From the NCBI RefSeq assembly GCF_024693525.1, contig NZ_JAILKR010000064.1, positions 1 to 16,031 on the forward strand: 16,031 nt of DNA. The letters run 5' to 3'. The stretch comes from Selenomonas sp. Its GTDB lineage: Bacteria; Bacillota_C; Negativicutes; Selenomonadales; Selenomonadaceae. Position 1 is the first letter of the stretch. Each line of letters begins with the position of its first letter. The notes under the pieces are model-generated. The model had not been told where the DNA came from, did no database searches, and was given only the letters and a program-made list of their open reading frames with translations. Both the position numbers and the translations under genes were made by a program. Positions 13,348-16,031 of the stretch are shown piece by piece.

Positions 13348-15859
13348 CCGCAAAAAAATGCTTTTGACCATCGTGATGATGGTGCTGCTGCTCGTGCTGT
13401 CAGGAATCTTCATCCAGCAAAAAATCGTCATCCTGCTGAACACAGCCGCCGAGCATTCCGTAGCCCGGCAGACCGAAGACATTTCCCTGCTGGCTGGCGA
13501 GCGCTTTCGCCGTTACCTGACGCCGCTCCAAACCGCCGCCGTGCATCTTAGCACCCATGAAGAGGATAAGCAAGATGTTCTCACCATGCTATCCCGGCAG
13601 ACACCTGAGGGACAGGCAGGCCTGATAGACTTCCAGCGTCACACACTTGGCCGCCCTGTATCCAGCGACTCCTTCCCCCGCCTGCAGATGGCCTTCCACG
13701 GCAACACGGTCATCGACTACAATCCCGATATCGGTATCCTGCTTGCCACCCCAGTCCTCTACGGCGATAACGTCCGCTATGTGCTCTATCAGATCTATCC
13801 CGTTGATTCCCTGCCGCACCTGTTTGCTCTCTCGGACTATGATGCCTTTACCCATGTCATCATCCAATACCGCGACGGCAGTTTAGCTGTCCCCTACGAA
13901 AACTACACCACCGAAGATGCCCGGTTCTGGGGGGATGACGCCATCCAAGCCGGCATGCGCGAAGTCCATCGCCGCCTCCTGCGCAGCAAAGCGGCCGCCG
14001 TCTACACGGAAGGCGCAGAAGGGAAATACTTCGTCTTTGGTGCCGACCTGCCGCAAACCGACTTTTCCATGATTGGCTACATGCCCTGGTCGGCAGTTGC
14101 CGGCCAAATCATCAGCGTTTACCAGCGCGTCTTCTTTCTCTTCACCCTGATGCTCGTGCTCTTTGCCTGCCTTAGCATCTACCTGCTGATGGCCCAGACC
14201 CGCGTAGCCGAAAACGAGGAACTGCGCAAAGCCCGCGCCGCCGCTGATGCCGCCAACCAAGCTAAGAGCCAATTCCTCGCCAACATGAGCCACGAAATCC
14301 GCACCCCGCTGAATGCCATCAGCGGCATGAACGAAATGATTCTGCGCCAGGCTCCCTCCGGGGAAATCCAGCGTTACGCCCGCAATATCCAGTCGGCCTC
14401 CAGCGCTCTATTGAGCCTGATAAACGAAATCCTCGATTTTTCCAAAATCGAATCCGGCCATATGGAAATCGTCCCCGCCGATTACCAACTGACCAAGACC
14501 CTGCGCGATGTCTGCACCTTAGTCGGCGTGCGGGCCCAGGCCAAGGACCTGCAGTTCAAGATCCACGTCGATCCCTATCTGCCCAACGGCCTCTATGGGG
14601 ATGCCGGCCGTCTGCGCCAAATCCTCATAAACCTCCTCAACAATGCCATCAAATACACCCCAGCGGGGTCGGTTACCCTCGACATCAGCGGCCACCGGCA
14701 TGAAAACACCCTTTACCTGCGTGCCGCCATAACCGACACCGGCATTGGCATCCGGGAAGAGGACAAAAACCGGCTGTTCCACGTCTTTGAACGCCTCGAC
14801 ATCAAGCGCAACTGCAAGATTGAGGGCACAGGGCTCGGCCTTGCCATCACCCATCGGCTGCTGGCCATGATGGGAGGCACCATAAAAGTCACCAGCACCT
14901 ATGGCAAAGGCAGTACCTTTACCATTGAGCTCCCCCAGACGGTCCATTCCTTCGACCCGGTGGGTGTCTTCAGCCTGACGGCACCCACAGAACCAGTAGA
15001 TGACGACATCCATCAGACCAGCTTCATCGCCCCCAAAGCCCGGGTACTCATCGTCGACGACAACGAAATGAACTGCTTTGTCGCCGACAGTCTGCTCCAG
15101 GAAACCCAGGTACAGACCACCATTGCCCACAGCGGCACCGAGGCGCTGGAAGCTCTGCAAAGCCAGCCCTTCGAAGTGGTGCTGCTCGACTACATGATGC
15201 CGGGCATGGACGGCGTCGAAACCCTGCACAAGGCCAAAGAGCTGCCCAACATCAGCGGCACCCGCTTCATCGCCCTGACCGCCACCGCCCTGTCCGGCTC
15301 ACGGGAAAAATTCCTGCAGGAAGGCTTTGACAACTATCTGAGCAAACCTATGACCGGCGACGACTTGACGGCTATGCTGCACCGCTATCTGCCGCCTTCC
15401 CTGCTGGAGGAACCTCCCGCCGCACCACCAGCAGCAGCCAGCAAAGAGTCCCCCGCCGCACCAGCCAGTCCACCGCCTGCCAGTGACGACCAGCCACTGA
15501 TTGACCGCCAACTTGGACTGAAATACTGCAACAACATGCAGGTCTTATACGGCAAGGTACTTACCATGTTCAGCGAACAGGCCGCCGCCAAAATCGCCCA
15601 GCTTGACCACGACCTCTCCACCGCCGACTGGCAGGACTACCGCATCAACATCCACGCACTGAAATCCGCGGCACTAACCATCGGCTGCCGCACCCTCAAC
15701 GAAAAAGCCAAGGCACAGGAACAGGCCGCCAAAAACTACCTAGCCGACGGCGCCACGCCAAACCAACAAAAACAAGCGGTGACCTACCTCAAACAGCATC
15801 ACGCCGACATCATAACCCTCTACCAAGAAGCCGCCGAACTAGCCAGCGGCCATACCTAA
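13340..15859 (+). CDS. Hybrid sensor histidine kinase (Cache-like, HisKA, HATPase, REC, Hpt)
   Basis: The 839-residue product has TM1 (~8-30) and an extracytoplasmic region (~31-260, Cache-like by size and position). TM2 (~263-285) and a coiled linker follow. HisKA carries His318 ([10 protein letters not shown]). HATPase has Asn434-435 (NLLNNAIKY), DTGIGI (466-471), FERLD and GTGLGLAI (496-503). REC (~566-685) has Asp573-574, Asp617 ([11 protein letters not shown]), Thr647 and Lys669. A Pro/Ala linker (687-717) leads to a C-terminal Hpt (~720-835) with His772 (IHALKSAA). This is a full His-Asp-His chain whose final acceptor is probably the REC-HD-GYP protein two genes upstream. The start is TTG at 13340, with AAAGGGGG 9 nt upstream, overlapping the previous stop. 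An ATG at 13358 is the alternative. No strong terminator follows. Confidence 0.93.
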   Translation: MNNRKKMLLTIVMMVLLLVLSGIFIQQKIVILLNTAAEHSVARQTEDISLLAGERFRRYLTPLQTAAVHLSTHEEDKQDVLTMLSRQTPEGQAGLIDFQRHTLGRPVSSDSFPRLQMAFHGNTVIDYNPDIGILLATPVLYGDNVRYVLYQIYPVDSLPHLFALSDYDAFTHVIIQYRDGSLAVPYENYTTEDARFWGDDAIQAGMREVHRRLLRSKAAAVYTEGAEGKYFVFGADLPQTDFSMIGYMPWSAVAGQIISVYQRVFFLFTLMLVLFACLSIYLLMAQTRVAENEELRKARAAADAANQAKSQFLANMSHEIRTPLNAISGMNEMILRQAPSGEIQRYARNIQSASSALLSLINEILDFSKIESGHMEIVPADYQLTKTLRDVCTLVGVRAQAKDLQFKIHVDPYLPNGLYGDAGRLRQILINLLNNAIKYTPAGSVTLDISGHRHENTLYLRAAITDTGIGIREEDKNRLFHVFERLDIKRNCKIEGTGLGLAITHRLLAMMGGTIKVTSTYGKGSTFTIELPQTVHSFDPVGVFSLTAPTEPVDDDIHQTSFIAPKARVLIVDDNEMNCFVADSLLQETQVQTTIAHSGTEALEALQSQPFEVVLLDYMMPGMDGVETLHKAKELPNISGTRFIALTATALSGSREKFLQEGFDNYLSKPMTGDDLTAMLHRYLPPSLLEEPPAAPPAAASKESPAAPASPPPASDDQPLIDRQLGLKYCNNMQVLYGKVLTMFSEQAAAKIAQLDHDLSTADWQDYRINIHALKSAALTIGCRTLNEKAKAQEQAAKNYLADGATPNQQKQAVTYLKQHHADIITLYQEAAELASGHT

Positions 15860-15877
15860 AAAATCACACCACAAAGG

Positions 15878-16031
15878 ACTGTAAAATTACAGTTTGCAGG
15901 GGAGTAGTACCCAGTTCGTGTTCGAGGTAAATCGCCGGCGGCGGGGGCCCCAGTACCAACGCTCCACCGGTGACAACCCGCTACAAGAAATTTTTGCCTT
16001 TTAATTAAGAGTTGGAAAACAGTTAAACGCG
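15878..16031 (+). repeat. Right copy of the inverted ~154-bp noncoding element
   Basis: This region is homologous to the minus strand of 1-154. It opens with a perfect hairpin, ACTGTAA-AA-TTACAGT (15878-15893). Shared blocks are 15884-15900, CAGTACCAACGCT (15951-15963), GAAATTTTT...TTTTAATTAAG (15987-16009) and AAACGCG (16025-16031). About 54 of the last 81 positions match the left copy by eye, allowing one or two small gaps. Short perfect palindromes are dense (CGCCGGCG, GGGGCCCC, CACCGGTG, TTAATTAA). It starts 18 nt after the hybrid kinase stop and continues past the window edge. Its role is unknown. Confidence 0.6.

Noticed and set aside
15878..15893. Hairpin after the hybrid kinase as an intrinsic terminator
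   Set aside because: The stem is AT-rich, the loop is 2 nt and there is no U tract; the sequence is better explained as part of the end element.
15899..15907. GGGGAGTAG, reminiscent of the yybP-ykoY manganese riboswitch
   Set aside because: The rest of the riboswitch core is not recognisable and the stretch is missing from the homologous left copy.
1..16031. Terminal inverted repeats of a transposon, linear plasmid or prophage
   Set aside because: The repeats are too diverged, there is no transposase or replication gene, and the content is core chromosomal genes.

Overview
The window looks like chromosomal DNA from a Selenomonas-type bacterium (Negativicutes, Firmicutes relatives with an outer membrane). 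Flagellar P-ring and L-ring genes (flgI, flgH) imply an outer membrane. An Mbl-type actin gene followed by two rod genes is a Firmicutes gene order. The L-lactate dehydrogenase closely resembles the Selenomonas ruminantium enzyme as I remember it. The assignment rests on recognition of protein families, not on a search.

Layout. (1) 171-7568, minus strand: in transcription order mbl, flgF, flgG, flgA, flgH, flgI, flgJ, then, after an intrinsic terminator, a secreted AMIN plus phosphodiester-glycosidase protein. These build the rod, the periplasmic and outer-membrane rings, and the cell-shape filament. A sigma-28-like promoter lies before flgG. (2) 7569-7903: an AT-rich divergent control region. 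(3) 7904-8860, plus strand: ldh, with a strong promoter and a bidirectional terminator. (4) 8938-10990, minus strand: an AgrC/HPK10-type kinase and a LytTR response regulator, with two tandem 16-bp palindromic sites upstream. (5) 11177-15859, plus strand: three overlapping genes encoding a REC-HD-GYP c-di-GMP phosphodiesterase, a BMP-family ligand-binding protein and a hybrid kinase (Cache-like sensor, HisKA, HATPase, REC, Hpt). Together these look like a complete phosphorelay from a periplasmic ligand to c-di-GMP breakdown.

The two ends (1-154 and 15878-16031) carry diverged copies of one ~154-bp noncoding element in inverted orientation, both pointing outward. They share four conserved blocks, with exactly equal spacing between the last three. 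They may be upstream control regions of repeated outward transcription units, such as rRNA operons, or a family of structured RNAs. This is the least explained structure in the window.

As a whole the window joins motility-machine assembly, cell shape, fermentation and two signalling systems, one of which should act on motility or surface behaviour through c-di-GMP. No tRNA, rRNA, CRISPR array, transposase or phage gene was seen.
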